34,569 nt of DNA from JBCBEX01 sp038528235 (GTDB lineage Bacteria > Bacteroidota > Rhodothermia > Rhodothermales > Rubricoccaceae), in NCBI GenBank assembly GCA_038528235.1, contig JBCBEX010000044.1, forward strand, positions 1 through 34,569, written 5' to 3'. Positions 1 through 9,573 of this stretch are shown in pieces; positions within the stretch are counted from its first letter, which is position 1, and each line of letters begins with the position of its first letter. The position numbers and the translations under genes were made by a program. A model generated the notes under the pieces. It searched no databases. It saw only the letters and a list, made by a program, of their open reading frames with translations, and was not told the DNA's origin.

Positions 1-2
1 TC

Positions 3-2654
3 GACCTGCCCGGCGGTAGCGTGGAGACGGCCGACGAGGAGATCCTCATCCGCACCAAGGGCCAGAACTACACCCAGGCCGACTTCGAGGACATCGTGCT
101 CCTCAGTCGGTCCGACGGCACGCAGATCCGGCTCGGCGATGTCGCCGCGGTGCGGGACGGCTTCCAGGGGGCGAGCCTCGTCACGCGCTTCAACGACGAG
201 CCCGCCGTGTTCGTCCAGGTCCAGCGCACGGGCGACGAGCGCACGCTCGACATCGCCGAGCGGGTGAACGCCTACCTCACCGAAGACATTCAGGCGGTCC
301 TCCCGCCCGGCGTCTCGGCAGGCGTCTGGCAGGACGAGTCCGAGGTGCTGCGGAGCCGCCTCGACTTGCTGCTCAAGAACGGCCTCCAGGGCCTCCTGCT
401 GGTCGTGCTCGCGTTGATGCTCTTCCTCAACACGCGCCTCGCGTTCTGGACCTCGTTCGGGATCTTCCTCTCGTTCATGGGCACCTTCGCCGTGATGATC
501 TGGCTCGACGTGTCCGTGAGCATGATCTCGCTCTTCGGCTTCATCCTGGCCGTTGGCATCGTGGTGGACGACGCGATCGTGGTGGGCGAGAACATCGTCG
601 CGGAGCGCGAGCGGGGGGCGTCGCCGCTGACGGCGTCGATCCGGGGCGCGTCGCGCGTGGCCGGGCCCGTCACCTTCGCCGTACTTACGACGATGACAGC
701 GTTCATGCCGCTGCTCTTCGTCCCGGGCACCCTCGGCAAGATGCTCGTCGTCCTGCCGACGATCGTGATCGCAGTGCTGGCGCTCTCGCTCGTCGAGGTG
801 CTGTTCATCCTGCCCAACCACCTTGCCCATGAGGAGCGCCCGTCGACCAACCCGCTCACGCGCGGCATCGACGCGGCGCGCGACGCCTTCACGCGCGGGC
901 TGAACTGGTTCGTCGAGGGGCCGCTCGACCGCAGCGTGCGCTTCAGCGTGCGGCGCTATGGCCTCGTGATCGCCACGGCGGTGGCGTTGCTCACCATCAG
1001 CGTCGGGTTCGTGGTCGGTGGCTACATCCCGTTTACGTTCTTCCCTGAGATCGAGGGCAACAACGTCCGCGCGCAGGTCGAGCTACGGCCGGGGACGCCG
1101 CTCGCGCAGACCGAGGCTGTCGCGCTGCGCCTCGAAGCCGCAGGCCGCGCCGCCGCCGAGGCGTTGGAGCGGGACCTGGACGTTGACCACGCGCCGCTGA
1201 TCCAGAACGTCCACGTCATCGTCGGCCATCAGCCGTCGCAGCAGGGCGACGTGAGCACGGCGGGCATCAGCCAGTCGCATGTCGCTGAGGTCAACATTGA
1301 GTTGGCCGGGGCCGAAGAGCGCGACCTCTCGGCCGCGGTGTTCGAGCAGGCGTGGCGTGCCGAGGTGGGCGAGGTCGCCGAAGCCGCCGCGCTGACGTTC
1401 GCCTCCGGCGCCGTCACGTTCGGCGGGCCGGTGGAGTTCGAGCTCGCCGCCGACGACCCTGCTGTGGTGCGCGCCGCCGCCGACGCGCTCAAGGCCGACC
1501 TCCTCACCTACGCGGGCGTCTTCGACGTGACCGACGACGAGGAGGCGGGCAAGCAGGAACTCCAGCTCGACCTGCTCCCGCAGGCGCGCACGCTAGGCCT
1601 GACGCTGGAGGACCTCGCGCGGCAAGTCCGGGCGGCGTACTTCGGCGAGGAGGCCGTCCGCATCCAGCGCGGACGCGACGATGTACGCGTCTACGTGCGC
1701 CTCCCCGAGGACGAGCGCGATGCCCTCGGCGACCTCAGCGCCTACCGCATCCGCACGCCGCAAGGTGCCGCCGTCCCGCTCTACGACGTCGCCACCGTCA
1801 CGATGAGCACCGCGCCGACGACCATCACCCGCCGCGACGGCCGCCGCGTCATCGCCGTCACTGCCGACCTCGACCCGGCGATCACCTCGGGCAACGCCGT
1901 CACCGCGCAGGTGCAGGCCGAGGCCCTCCCCAAGCTGCTGGACACGTACCCTGGCCTCACCATCGACGTGGAGGGCGAGCAGCGGGAGCAGGCCGAGACG
2001 CTGGAGGCGCTCGCGGTGACGTTCCCGCTCGCGCTCTTCGTGATCTATGTGCTGCTCGCGATCCCGTTCGGGTCCTACGTGCAGCCGCTCATCGTCATGG
2101 CCGCGATCCCGTTCGGGCTGATCGGCGCGCTCGTGGGGCACCTGCTCTTTGGGCTGCACCTCGGCATGCTGAGCGTCGCCGGGCTGATCGGCCTCAGCGG
2201 CGTGATCGTGAACGACTCGCTCGTCCTGGTCGACTTCGTCAACGAGCAGCGGCGCAAGGGCCTCCCGATAAGCGAGGCCATCGTGTCCGGGGCCAAGCTG
2301 CGGTTCCGCCCAATCATGCTCACCACCGTGACGACGTTCCTGGGCATGCTCCCACTTCTCTTGGAGCGCAGCGTGCAGGCGCAGTTCCTCATCCCGATGG
2401 CCGTCAGCCTCAGCTTCGGCATCCTGTTCGCTACGTTCGTCATCCTCCTGCTCGTCCCCGCGCTCGCCCAGTGGCAGGACGATGTCCTCGTCTACTTCGG
2501 GCGCAGGAACTCTGGCCGCAAGCACTTCGGCCGCAAGAGCCGAGGGCACGGCGCATCCGCGCTTGCCTACGAAGGGGATGATTCGTTGCAGGATGCGACC
2601 CGGCTGCAACAAGGCGAGGCTCCCCCCGATGCCCCGTTGATGCGCACGGTATAG
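3..2654 (+). CDS. RND-family efflux transporter permease subunit, 5'-truncated by window edge
   Basis: Inner-membrane proton-driven exporter that works with a periplasmic adaptor and an outer-membrane channel. The reading frame is already open at base 3, and residues before the GTG at 21 fit the porter domain, so the true start lies upstream. About 884 residues are visible, against about 1040 for the family, so roughly the first 160-200 are missing. TM helices are visible in two clusters (about residues 115-275 and 645-830). The paired proton-relay aspartates appear as V-V-D-D-A in the TM4 equivalent near position 565. The AcrB Lys940 region reads GVIVNDSLVLVDF, with no lysine, as in several non-AcrB subfamilies. 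The C-terminus is a charged tail. No adaptor or outer-membrane gene lies downstream, so they must be upstream if clustered. The family call is firm; the substrate is unknown. Confidence 0.95.
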   Translation, partial: DLPGGSVETADEEILIRTKGQNYTQADFEDIVLLSRSDGTQIRLGDVAAVRDGFQGASLVTRFNDEPAVFVQVQRTGDERTLDIAERVNAYLTEDIQAVLPPGVSAGVWQDESEVLRSRLDLLLKNGLQGLLLVVLALMLFLNTRLAFWTSFGIFLSFMGTFAVMIWLDVSVSMISLFGFILAVGIVVDDAIVVGENIVAERERGASPLTASIRGASRVAGPVTFAVLTTMTAFMPLLFVPGTLGKMLVVLPTIVIAVLALSLVEVLFILPNHLAHEERPSTNPLTRGIDAARDAFTRGLNWFVEGPLDRSVRFSVRRYGLVIATAVALLTISVGFVVGGYIPFTFFPEIEGNNVRAQVELRPGTPLAQTEAVALRLEAAGRAAAEALERDLDVDHAPLIQNVHVIVGHQPSQQGDVSTAGISQSHVAEVNIELAGAEERDLSAAVFEQAWRAEVGEVAEAAALTFASGAVTFGGPVEFELAADDPAVVRAAADALKADLLTYAGVFDVTDDEEAGKQELQLDLLPQARTLGLTLEDLARQVRAAYFGEEAVRIQRGRDDVRVYVRLPEDERDALGDLSAYRIRTPQGAAVPLYDVATVTMSTAPTTITRRDGRRVIAVTADLDPAITSGNAVTAQVQAEALPKLLDTYPGLTIDVEGEQREQAETLEALAVTFPLALFVIYVLLAIPFGSYVQPLIVMAAIPFGLIGALVGHLLFGLHLGMLSVAGLIGLSGVIVNDSLVLVDFVNEQRRKGLPISEAIVSGAKLRFRPIMLTTVTTFLGMLPLLLERSVQAQFLIPMAVSLSFGILFATFVILLLVPALAQWQDDVLVYFGRRNSGRKHFGRKSRGHGASALAYEGDDSLQDATRLQQGEAPPDAPLMRTV

Positions 2655-2666
2655 CCAGGCCGCCGT

Positions 2667-2693
2667 ACTGGCTACGGGCACGATCGTACCAGT
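2667..2693 (+). terminator. Possible hairpin terminator after RND gene
   Basis: ACTGGCTACG (2667-2676) pairs with CGTACCAGT (2685-2693) with one bulged base and an 8-nt loop, 13 nt after the stop codon. There is no U-tract, so it may be only a 3' stabilising hairpin. Low confidence. Confidence 0.3.
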
Positions 2694-2921
2694 TGCCCGC
2701 GGTTTCGACCGACTACTCTTCGACGTCTAACGGCAAATAAAGCGACTCGAAAGCGCTTCGATGTGTGTTCTCCGTGCAGGAACGGCTTCCAGTGCCACAT
2801 CGGTGCATCGGATTCCATCACGGCATCGTACTCGCAGCTAAACACATCTCATGCCGCCCAGCACGAAGTCCACCCACCCTTCTGGACCGCGGCCCCCTAC
2901 CTCCTTCGGCCTTTGGCTACC

Positions 2922-3086
2922 ATGCTGCTGACTGTCCTCCTCATCGCTGCTGCGGCGCTGCTCGTACTCGGCTACGCCGCCACCCGTGGCCTCGGCCACA
3001 TCGACGAACTTCTGGAGGTCGTGGGTCCGGACGAAGCGGTCCCTCCCGTCGAGCAGACCACGCCCGAGGTCCTACCCGCTCGCTAA
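2922..3086 (+). CDS. Small single-pass membrane protein, hypothetical (54 aa)
   Basis: The frame is open from 2763, but the first 53 codons look non-coding (mixed composition, no domain), so the ATG at 2922 is preferred. It starts MLLTVLLIAAAALLVLGYAA, a hydrophobic stretch of about 20 residues that can be one TM helix or an uncleaved signal. A short acidic, proline-containing tail ends in LPAR. No family is recognised. It sits alone between the RND gene and the convergent phosphodiesterase gene. No ribosome site is visible. It could be a spurious ORF, but the clean hydrophobic-then-polar pattern argues for a real small membrane protein. Confidence 0.4.
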   Translation: MLLTVLLIAAAALLVLGYAATRGLGHIDELLEVVGPDEAVPPVEQTTPEVLPAR

Positions 3087-3135
3087 CGTCTTCGCGCCAG
3101 CCAATTCGCCTTAGGAGCACGCACCGTTCGCGCCT

Positions 3136-4398
3136 CTACCGGAGCACCTGTGCTGGCACCTGAGGATTGCCCTCGTGCGGGGCCGGATCGAGGCCCATTG
3201 CCGCGGTGAGGATACCGTAGACGTCTACCGTCGAGAACGCCGGGGTCACGGTACCGACCTGGAAGCTCGGTCCGCGCGCGACGAAGAGGCCTCCCATCGT
3301 CGGGTAGGCATTGTCGTAGCCGTGCGCACCGCCGGATAGACGTGCGGGGCTTTGCTCCGCATAGGATCGGCTCGTGACGGTCCATCCGGCGTCGGCGAAG
3401 ACCACGACGGAGGGAATTCGCGGGTGATCGTTGTAGTGCATCCGCGCGGGTATGTCCTCGCGGCGATAGGCCGCCACATGGTCGAGAGCGGCGAGGCTGT
3501 CGAGGACCGTGTCGGGCTCGTCCGTCCAGATGCCGACGGGTTCGCCCCACATGATGCGATGGGCATCGATTGTGAGCGCGTCGTCGAGGTAGACGGTCCG
3601 CTCGGGCGTCGTCTCGGCCATGCCGTGGTCGGCTACGACGACGAGGTCGGTCTGGTCGAGCAAGCCGCGCTCTTCCAGACCATCGACAAACACCCCCAGC
3701 GCGCGGTCGACCTCCTCGATGGCGGCGGCCACCTCGGGCGCGTCGGGGCCGTGGCGGTGACCCTCTGAGTCGACGACGCTGAAGTAGAGCGTCACAAACC
3801 CGGGGCGCGTCGCGTCGGTGCGGTCGAGCCAGTCGAGGGCGAGTGCCACGCGGTTGTCGTGGGGCATCGTGTGTTCGTAGGGCAGCCACTCGCTCGGGCG
3901 GACGCCGCCGATCTCGGCCTCAGAGCCGGGCCAGAAGAGCGTCGCGGCGGGCACCCCCTGCTTTTCGGCGGTCACCCAGATCGGTTCGCCGCCCCACCAG
4001 CGCCCGTCGGCCACGGCCTCGCGGTTGCCCATCGAAAACGAGGCGGGCGCCCCAGCGGCGTCAAACTGAGGGTCGTACATCGCGTTACCGACCACGCCGT
4101 GCGACTCCGTGTAGAGGCCCGTCACAAGCGTGTAGTGGTTCGGGAACGTCTTCGTCGGGACGACGGGCACGAGGCTCTCTGCACGGACGCCCTCGGCAAC
4201 GAGGCGGCGCAGCGTCGGGGCGATCACGTCGGCGCGGTCGAGGTAGTCGTAGCGGAAGCCATCAACGGAGATGAGCACAAGCGCCGTTGCCTCAGGTGCG
4301 GTGCCTTCGGATGAGCGCGGGCCGGAGCACGCAGCCAAGACTACCGCGAGGATGCCGAGCAGGAGAGGCGGGAGCGATGAGAGGACGAGACGGCGCAT
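3136..4398 (-). CDS. Ectonucleotide pyrophosphatase/phosphodiesterase-like lipoprotein (alkaline phosphatase superfamily)
   Basis: Secreted metallophosphodiesterase of the type I NPP family, which hydrolyses nucleotide pyrophosphates or phosphodiesters outside the cytoplasm. From the ATG at 4398 (420 aa) a signal peptide ends in the lipobox L-A-A-C (Cys24), predicting a lipid-anchored protein. An upstream in-frame start at 4428 would add 10 polar residues before the signal, so it was rejected. NPP hallmarks: VDGFR with metal-binding Asp46; KTFPNHYTLVTG with nucleophile Thr84; E-S-H-G; a D-x-E-G-H-x-H-G metal motif; DHGM; and a C-terminal G-A-H-G-Y-D-N. All two-zinc ligand blocks appear present, so it should be active. 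Length is normal for bacterial NPPs. The DUF3179 gene lies 121 nt upstream on the same strand. Exact substrate unknown. Confidence 0.93.
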   Translation of the reverse strand: MRRLVLSSLPPLLLGILAVVLAACSGPRSSEGTAPEATALVLISVDGFRYDYLDRADVIAPTLRRLVAEGVRAESLVPVVPTKTFPNHYTLVTGLYTESHGVVGNAMYDPQFDAAGAPASFSMGNREAVADGRWWGGEPIWVTAEKQGVPAATLFWPGSEAEIGGVRPSEWLPYEHTMPHDNRVALALDWLDRTDATRPGFVTLYFSVVDSEGHRHGPDAPEVAAAIEEVDRALGVFVDGLEERGLLDQTDLVVVADHGMAETTPERTVYLDDALTIDAHRIMWGEPVGIWTDEPDTVLDSLAALDHVAAYRREDIPARMHYNDHPRIPSVVVFADAGWTVTSRSYAEQSPARLSGGAHGYDNAYPTMGGLFVARGPSFQVGTVTPAFSTVDVYGILTAAMGLDPAPHEGNPQVPAQVLR

Positions 4399-4519
4399 GG
4401 AGACGGAATCGACTTGGTAGCCTGCCAATCTCGCACCGATGCCGCGCGCCCTGCTGCGAGCGCGGATGATCCGTGCGTGAATGCGACCCCGCTCGAGCCA
4501 GCTCCGTGCCTACGTCCAG

Positions 4520-5725
<1,206 letters not shown>

Positions 5726-5732
5726 GGGGCGA

Positions 5733-5778
5733 GTGTTTCAGTTGTTCGGTATGCCCGTGTTTCAGTGGATCCCCACTG
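5733..5778 (-). promoter_or_regulatory. Direct repeat plus palindrome in leader of DUF3179 gene
   Basis: The 10-mer GTGTTTCAGT occurs at 5733-5742 and again at 5757-5766, 24 bp apart. The second copy runs into a perfect 6-bp inverted repeat, CAGTGG/CCACTG (5763-5768 and 5773-5778), with a 4-nt loop. It lies 8-53 bp upstream of the ATG at 5725. This could be an operator pair or a 5'-UTR hairpin; function is inferred from position only. Confidence 0.3.
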
Positions 5779-5853
5779 GCCCACTGAGACGGCTCGAGCA
5801 ACGGCCCGCTTACCTATCCCCTAGTCCCAATTCCAACGACTACATTTCAGTCC

Positions 5854-5958
5854 TGTCATGCTGAACTTGATTCAGCATCTCAGCGATACCGCGGAGCACC
5901 TCAGTCGTCAAAGATTGGCTTCGCCGGCCTTCGGCTCTGAAACAAGTTCAGGATGACA
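5854..5958. repeat. Dispersed inverted-repeat element, copy A
   Basis: The left end is TGTCATGCTGAACTTG, and the right end is its reverse complement with one mismatch (16-bp arms, ends 5854 and 5958). The left arm is itself half of a second hairpin: ATGCTGAA (5858-5865) pairs with TTCAGCAT (5871-5878). Copies B (8083-8228) and C (29618-29723) share this architecture. There is no ORF inside. It occupies much of the 271-bp gap between the DUF3179 gene and ftsE; the rest of that gap shows nothing else. Confidence 0.75.
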
Positions 5959-5996
5959 CCGAGGCGACCCCGCAGCTATCACGCATCGGTTTTCCC

Positions 5997-6737
5997 TCAC
6001 CCGCCGAGCGTAGCGGGGTCGACCTCCACGAGGCGCTTCTGCGTGAGGGCGAGCGTCCGCGCGGGGTACTTCTTGATGAGCCGGTAGTCGTGCGTCGCCA
6101 TGAAGACGGTCATGCCCTGCTGGTGGAGGCGCAGGAGCAGCTTCTGGATCTCCTCGCCCACCTTCGGATCGAGGTTGCCGGTCGGCTCGTCGGCGAGGAG
6201 GATGTAGGGCTCGTTGGCGATGGCGCGGGCGATGCAGACGCGCTGCTGCTCGCCGCCGGAGAGCTCGTGGGGCATCGCCTTGGCGCGGTGGCTCACGCCG
6301 ACGCGGGTGAGCACCTGCGTGACGCGCTGCTTGACGAGCTTGCCGCGCTTGCCGGTCGCGTAGAGCGCGAACGCGACGTTGTCCGCCGCCGTGCGGTCGC
6401 CGAGGAGTTGGAAGTCCTGGAAGACGACCCCGAGCGAGCGGCGCAGAAACGGAATGTCGCGCGGGCGGATCGAGTCCGAGTCGTAGTCGCCGACGTGAAT
6501 CGCGCCCTCCTCGGGCTTCTTGTCCATGTAGAGCAGCTTGAGGAGCGTGCTCTTGCCGCTGCCCGTCGGGCCGATGAGGTAGACCAGTTCCCCGCGCTTG
6601 ATGGTGAGCGAGAGGTCCTCAACGACGGTGTGGTGCCCGCCACCGGGGGTGTCGTACCCAGCGGTGACGCGGTCGAACTCGATCAAGGCGGCGGCGAGTC
6701 GGTGAACGGAGGCAGCGTGGGGGAAGGTACGGAGCAA
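5997..6737 (-). CDS. ftsE: FtsE-like cell-division ABC transporter ATPase
   Basis: ATP-binding subunit that, with FtsX, controls periplasmic cell-wall hydrolysis at the septum. Motifs in order: GPTGSGKST Walker A, Q-loop V-F-Q-D-F, signature LSGGEQQR, Walker B ILLADEPTGNLD, and switch His in A-T-H-D. The typical FtsE sequence L-L-Y-M-D-x-x-P-x-x-G-x-I follows Walker A. The start is uncertain: TTG at 6737 gives 246 aa, while TTG at 6686 (reading L-I-E-F-D-R-V) gives 229 aa and matches the family N-terminus better. No ATG fits. No ftsX lies beside it; the next upstream gene is an SDR with no link to division. That arrangement is common in Bacteroidota relatives. A LolD-like lipoprotein-release ATPase is the main alternative. 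Confidence 0.85.
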   Translation of the reverse strand: MLRTFPHAASVHRLAAALIEFDRVTAGYDTPGGGHHTVVEDLSLTIKRGELVYLIGPTGSGKSTLLKLLYMDKKPEEGAIHVGDYDSDSIRPRDIPFLRRSLGVVFQDFQLLGDRTAADNVAFALYATGKRGKLVKQRVTQVLTRVGVSHRAKAMPHELSGGEQQRVCIARAIANEPYILLADEPTGNLDPKVGEEIQKLLLRLHQQGMTVFMATHDYRLIKKYPARTLALTQKRLVEVDPATLGG

Positions 6738-6766
6738 GGCTCCCGCCGTTCAGCGGCCCTGGCACG

Positions 6767-7435
6767 TCACCCCGCTGCGCCGTACATCCGCAGCGTCGCG
6801 CCGTTGTGGGCGGCTCCGGCTTCTGTGCAGAGATAGGCGCATAGCGCAGCAAGGTCGTCGGCGCGCACGCCCGTAGCGTCCTCGTCGCCGAAAAGGATCA
6901 TCGATGGGGCGACGGCGATGGCCTGGATGTCGTCGCCCGCGTGCTCGGCGGCAGTCGCTTCGAGGAGCCGGATCAGCCCCGCCTTCGACGCGCCGTAGGC
7001 GGCCTGCTGCGCCGGAGCGCGGTCCGCACCCTGCCGCGAGGCGATGCCAATCACGCGCCCGCCCCCGTCGCGCAGGAAGTGCCGCACAGCCTCGCGCACC
7101 GTCAGGAACGACGCGGTCAGGTTTAGGTCGAGCAGCGAACGCCAGTCGTCGAGCGTCGTCTCGGTGAGCGGTCCACCGCTCCACGCGCCCACGGCGTGAA
7201 TCACCACGTCGATGGGACCGGCCTCGACGCGGATCTGCTGGAACGCAGCGGCCAGTGCATCCTCGTCGGTCGCATCGGCGGCGGCGAAGACGAAACCGTC
7301 GGGGGCGTCCTTCGGAGCCGAACGTGCGATCCCGGCGACCGTCGCACCCGCGTCGGCGAGGTGGCGCAGCAGCACGCGGCCCAGGCGGCCACTCGCGCCG
7401 GTGACGAGGACGGTGGTGTCGGTGAGATCGAGCAT
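6767..7435 (-). CDS. Short-chain dehydrogenase/reductase (SDR) family oxidoreductase
   Basis: 222-aa cytoplasmic NAD(P)-dependent oxidoreductase with a classical SDR Rossmann fold. TGASGRLG (residues 12-19) is the cofactor glycine motif. Catalytic residues are present as Asn105, Ser133 (I-A-S-R-Q) and Tyr147-x-x-x-Lys151 (Y-G-A-S-K). D-A-T-D near 54 is the adenine-ring site. The ATG at 7435 was chosen because the nucleotide-binding strand begins a few residues later; the frame remains open upstream to 7519, but that part reads like non-coding sequence. A 7-bp tandem repeat lies immediately before this ATG. It is shorter than most SDRs (about 250 aa), with a trimmed C-terminal substrate loop. 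Substrate unknown. Confidence 0.9.
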   Translation of the reverse strand: MLDLTDTTVLVTGASGRLGRVLLRHLADAGATVAGIARSAPKDAPDGFVFAAADATDEDALAAAFQQIRVEAGPIDVVIHAVGAWSGGPLTETTLDDWRSLLDLNLTASFLTVREAVRHFLRDGGGRVIGIASRQGADRAPAQQAAYGASKAGLIRLLEATAAEHAGDDIQAIAVAPSMILFGDEDATGVRADDLAALCAYLCTEAGAAHNGATLRMYGAAG

Positions 7436-7437
7436 AG

Positions 7438-7458
7438 CGTCGAGGGTCGAGGGTCGAG
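7438..7458 (-). repeat. Three tandem heptamers (CTCGACC) just before SDR start codon
   Basis: Read on the minus strand, CTCGACC occurs twice, followed by CTCGACG, and ends 2 nt before the ATG at 7435. The same heptamer family spans the start of the patatin gene at 8294-8321. It occupies the place where a ribosome site would be. Confidence 0.6.
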
Positions 7459-7525
7459 AAAAGCTGGTCGCCCAGCAGCGCAGCGTCAAGCTAGCGAAGC
7501 GCGCATCCCAAGCGCACACCCGACA

Positions 7526-7978
7526 TCACTCTGCGCTGGAGGTGTGGTCGTAGAGCACGCGCCAGCCTTCGGGGCGGCGCTGCATGGTGAGCGTGAAGAG
7601 GCCGTTCGACGTGTCGGCGGCGCGGTCGAGGCGCCAGCGACCGAAGACGAGCGCCCAGTCAGGGCTGAGCAAGCGGACGTCGAGGTCGGAGAACGTGAGC
7701 GTGCCCATCGTGGCGGCGTCGGGGTAGCCGCGCTCGTAGCCCGCGAGCGTCGCGTCCCAGCCGGTGCGCACGGTGCCGCGCGAGGCGAACCGGAGCGAGT
7801 CCGTCTGCGCATAGCCCTCCATGAAGCCGCGCACCGAGCCCTCATTCCACGCGGCCACCTGCGCGTCAAGGACGGCAAGAATCGCGGCCTCGGGGGGTAC
7901 CTCCGTCTCGGCTGGCGCCTCGGGAGCGGTTGAACGGCAGCCGACCTGAAACACGAGAAGAACGAGCAGGATGCGCAT
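7526..7978 (-). CDS. SnoaL/DUF4440-like (NTF2 fold) exported protein
   Basis: 150 aa. The ATG at 7978 opens a hydrophobic signal (MRILLVLLVFQVGC) with a possible but poor lipobox, since Gln stands at -3. The body (about 28-150) has the small NTF2/DUF4440 layout: helix with A-I-L-A-V-L-D-A-Q-V-A-A-W-N, G-F-M-x-G-Y, then a beta region ending T-L-x-x-x-R-x-x-x-G-W-R-V-L-Y-D-H. Relatives include enzymes such as isomerases and many proteins of unknown role; no active-site residues allow a choice. Upstream frame extension to 8080 was rejected as lacking a signal. It is followed 90 nt downstream by the SDR on the same strand. Function is not predicted beyond a ligand-binding barrel in the periplasm or membrane. 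Confidence 0.8.
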   Translation of the reverse strand: MRILLVLLVFQVGCRSTAPEAPAETEVPPEAAILAVLDAQVAAWNEGSVRGFMEGYAQTDSLRFASRGTVRTGWDATLAGYERGYPDAATMGTLTFSDLDVRLLSPDWALVFGRWRLDRAADTSNGLFTLTMQRRPEGWRVLYDHTSSAE

Positions 7979-8308
7979 GGTCGCGGAAGCTGTGTGGGCT
8001 GGAATGGAGACTGATATCTCCGCGTGAGAGAAAGTAGGACGCAGCGTCACCGACACGTCGACACGAATCCCTCGCAACACGTTGTCATTCTGAGCGAGCG
8101 TGGCGAGTCAAACTGAAGGTTCACGCAGTACAGAATCTCGGGGCCAGCATCCACGCCTGTTCTTGGCATAGAGGTACGCACGAGACCCTTCGACCCCATC
8201 CGCTGCGCGGATTTCGCTCAGGATGACAAACCGGGGAGAACAGCCCGGAGAAGCGGACCTCGGTCATCCGACCCTACCTTCCGCTGCTCCTCCCCCGACC
8301 CGCGACCC
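7979..8308. other. 330-bp intergenic region between divergent NTF2-like and patatin genes
   Basis: This gap must carry promoters for both flanking genes, but I see no convincing -35/-10 or Bacteroidota -33/-7 pair. It contains the inverted-repeat element copy B (8083-8228) and the first units of the heptamer repeat at 8294. Nothing else is recognisable. Confidence 0.5.
8083..8228. repeat. Dispersed inverted-repeat element, copy B
   Basis: The left end TGTCATTCTGAGCGA and the right end TTTCGCTCAGGATGACA are near-perfect inverted repeats (one mismatch over 15). An internal CAGAATCTCG (8131-8140) can pair with the left ATTCTG, reproducing the three-armed plan of copies A and C. The internal stretch GAAGGTTCACGC followed by AGTA recurs in copy C, showing the elements are related and not chance palindromes. 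Confidence 0.75.
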
Positions 8309-8321
8309 ATGACCCTCGACC
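8294..8321 (+). repeat. Four tandem 7-bp units spanning the patatin start codon
   Basis: Units read CCCGACC, CGCGACC, CATGACC, CTCGACC. The ATG at 8309 lies within the third. The consensus matches the heptamer in front of the SDR gene and has the same orientation relative to its gene. Confidence 0.55.
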
Positions 8322-9484
8322 CCAGTTCTACCTCCGCGCTCGTCCTCACGGGCGGCGGCGCGCGGGGCTCCTACCAGGCCGGCGTGCTCTGCTACATCCG
8401 CGAGCACTTCCCCGACGAGCACTTCGATGTCAAGATTGGCGTCTCCGCGGGGGCCGTCAATGCCGCGCACCTCGCCAACTACCTCGGGCCGCGCGACGAG
8501 GCTGCCGTGTCCCTCGCTGACCTCTGGCGCGAGATCACGCCCGACGATGTCTTCACCTCGCTCTCGACGTGGCGCTTCCTGAGGCGCGTCCTCCGCGACA
8601 CGCAGCAGCGAGAAGACCCCGTGCCACTCGACCAGGCCGGCGTGCCTCGCGGCCTCCTCAACGCAGCCCCGCTGCGGCGCTACCTCGCCCGCCGCCTCCG
8701 CGCCGACGCCGACGGCCGCTTGGGCGGCGTCTTCGAGAACCTGAGGCGCGGCAACCTCCGTGCGCTCGCCCTCGTGACGACGAGCTACACCACCGGCCAG
8801 ACGATCACGTGGGTTGAGGGCGACCAGATCCAGGGCTGGGAACGCCCCATGCGCCGCAGCATCCGCGCCGCGCTCACCGTGGATCATATCCTCGCCTCGA
8901 CGGCGCTGCCGATGATCTTCCCGGCGGTGCGTCTCCACCACCGGCGCCTCGGCCCAGGGTGGTACGGCGACGGAGGCATCCGGCTCACCGCGCCCCTCTC
9001 GCCCGCGATCCACCTCGGGGCCGACCGCATCCTCGCCATCTCGACGCGCTACGGCCGCTCGAACGTCGAGGCCAACGAGGCCGCCATCGTCGGGTACCCG
9101 CCGCCCGCGCAGGTCGTCGGCCTGCTGATGAACGCCATCTTCCTCGACGTGCTCGACCAGGACGCGGCGACGCTGCGCCGTGTCAACGACCTCGTCCGGC
9201 ACCTGACGACGGACCAGCGCGGGCACCTCCGCCCTATCAGGCTCTTGCTCTTGCGCCCATCGGTCGACCTCGCCAAGCTGGCCTCGCAGTACGAGTTGCA
9301 ACTCGACGGCGTGCTCGCCCACGCCACGCGCGGCCTCGGCTCGCGACAGACGAAGAGCCCCGACTGGCTGAGCATGCTCCTCTTCGACCGCGCCTACACG
9401 ACGCGCCTCGTCGACATCGGCTACGCCGACGCCCGCGCCCAGCACGACCGCCTCGCCCGCTTCTTCGAGTACGAGAAGGCATAA
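8309..9484 (+). CDS. Patatin-like phospholipase family protein
   Basis: 391-aa serine lipid acyl hydrolase with the patatin Ser-Asp dyad. Oxyanion loop GGGARG is at residues 15-20, nucleophile elbow G-V-S-A-G at 44-48 (Ser46), and catalytic Asp221 in Y-G-D-G-G-I. The first 10 residues are short and polar with no signal peptide, so it is likely cytoplasmic. Length and motif spacing match the RssA/YlbK-type bacterial patatins with a longer C-terminal helical part. The ATG at 8309 is the only start close before the glycine loop. The ABC exporter gene follows 124 nt downstream on the same strand; a membrane-lipid link between the two is speculative. Confidence 0.92.
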   Translation: MTLDPSSTSALVLTGGGARGSYQAGVLCYIREHFPDEHFDVKIGVSAGAVNAAHLANYLGPRDEAAVSLADLWREITPDDVFTSLSTWRFLRRVLRDTQQREDPVPLDQAGVPRGLLNAAPLRRYLARRLRADADGRLGGVFENLRRGNLRALALVTTSYTTGQTITWVEGDQIQGWERPMRRSIRAALTVDHILASTALPMIFPAVRLHHRRLGPGWYGDGGIRLTAPLSPAIHLGADRILAISTRYGRSNVEANEAAIVGYPPPAQVVGLLMNAIFLDVLDQDAATLRRVNDLVRHLTTDQRGHLRPIRLLLLRPSVDLAKLASQYELQLDGVLAHATRGLGSRQTKSPDWLSMLLFDRAYTTRLVDIGYADARAQHDRLARFFEYEKA

Positions 9485-9573
9485 ACGCTAAAGCCTGGGG
9501 TCGAAACTGTCCCCTCGCCGCGCCGTTTCTTGCCCCGGTGGTCCGGTTGACGACACGACGCGCCCATCACCCC

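Noticed and set aside
1593..2681. Minus-strand 362-aa frame opposite the RND gene
   Set aside because: Antisense shadow of a high-GC gene; Asp/Glu/Arg/His repeats without domains.
4442..4465. CCGCGC/GCGCGG hairpin after the DUF3179 gene
   Set aside because: Six GC pairs in GC-rich DNA with no U-tract are expected by chance.
8264..9445. Minus-strand 393-aa frame opposite patatin
   Set aside because: Shadow; composition is Arg/Glu/Val repeats and the patatin motifs on the plus strand are complete.
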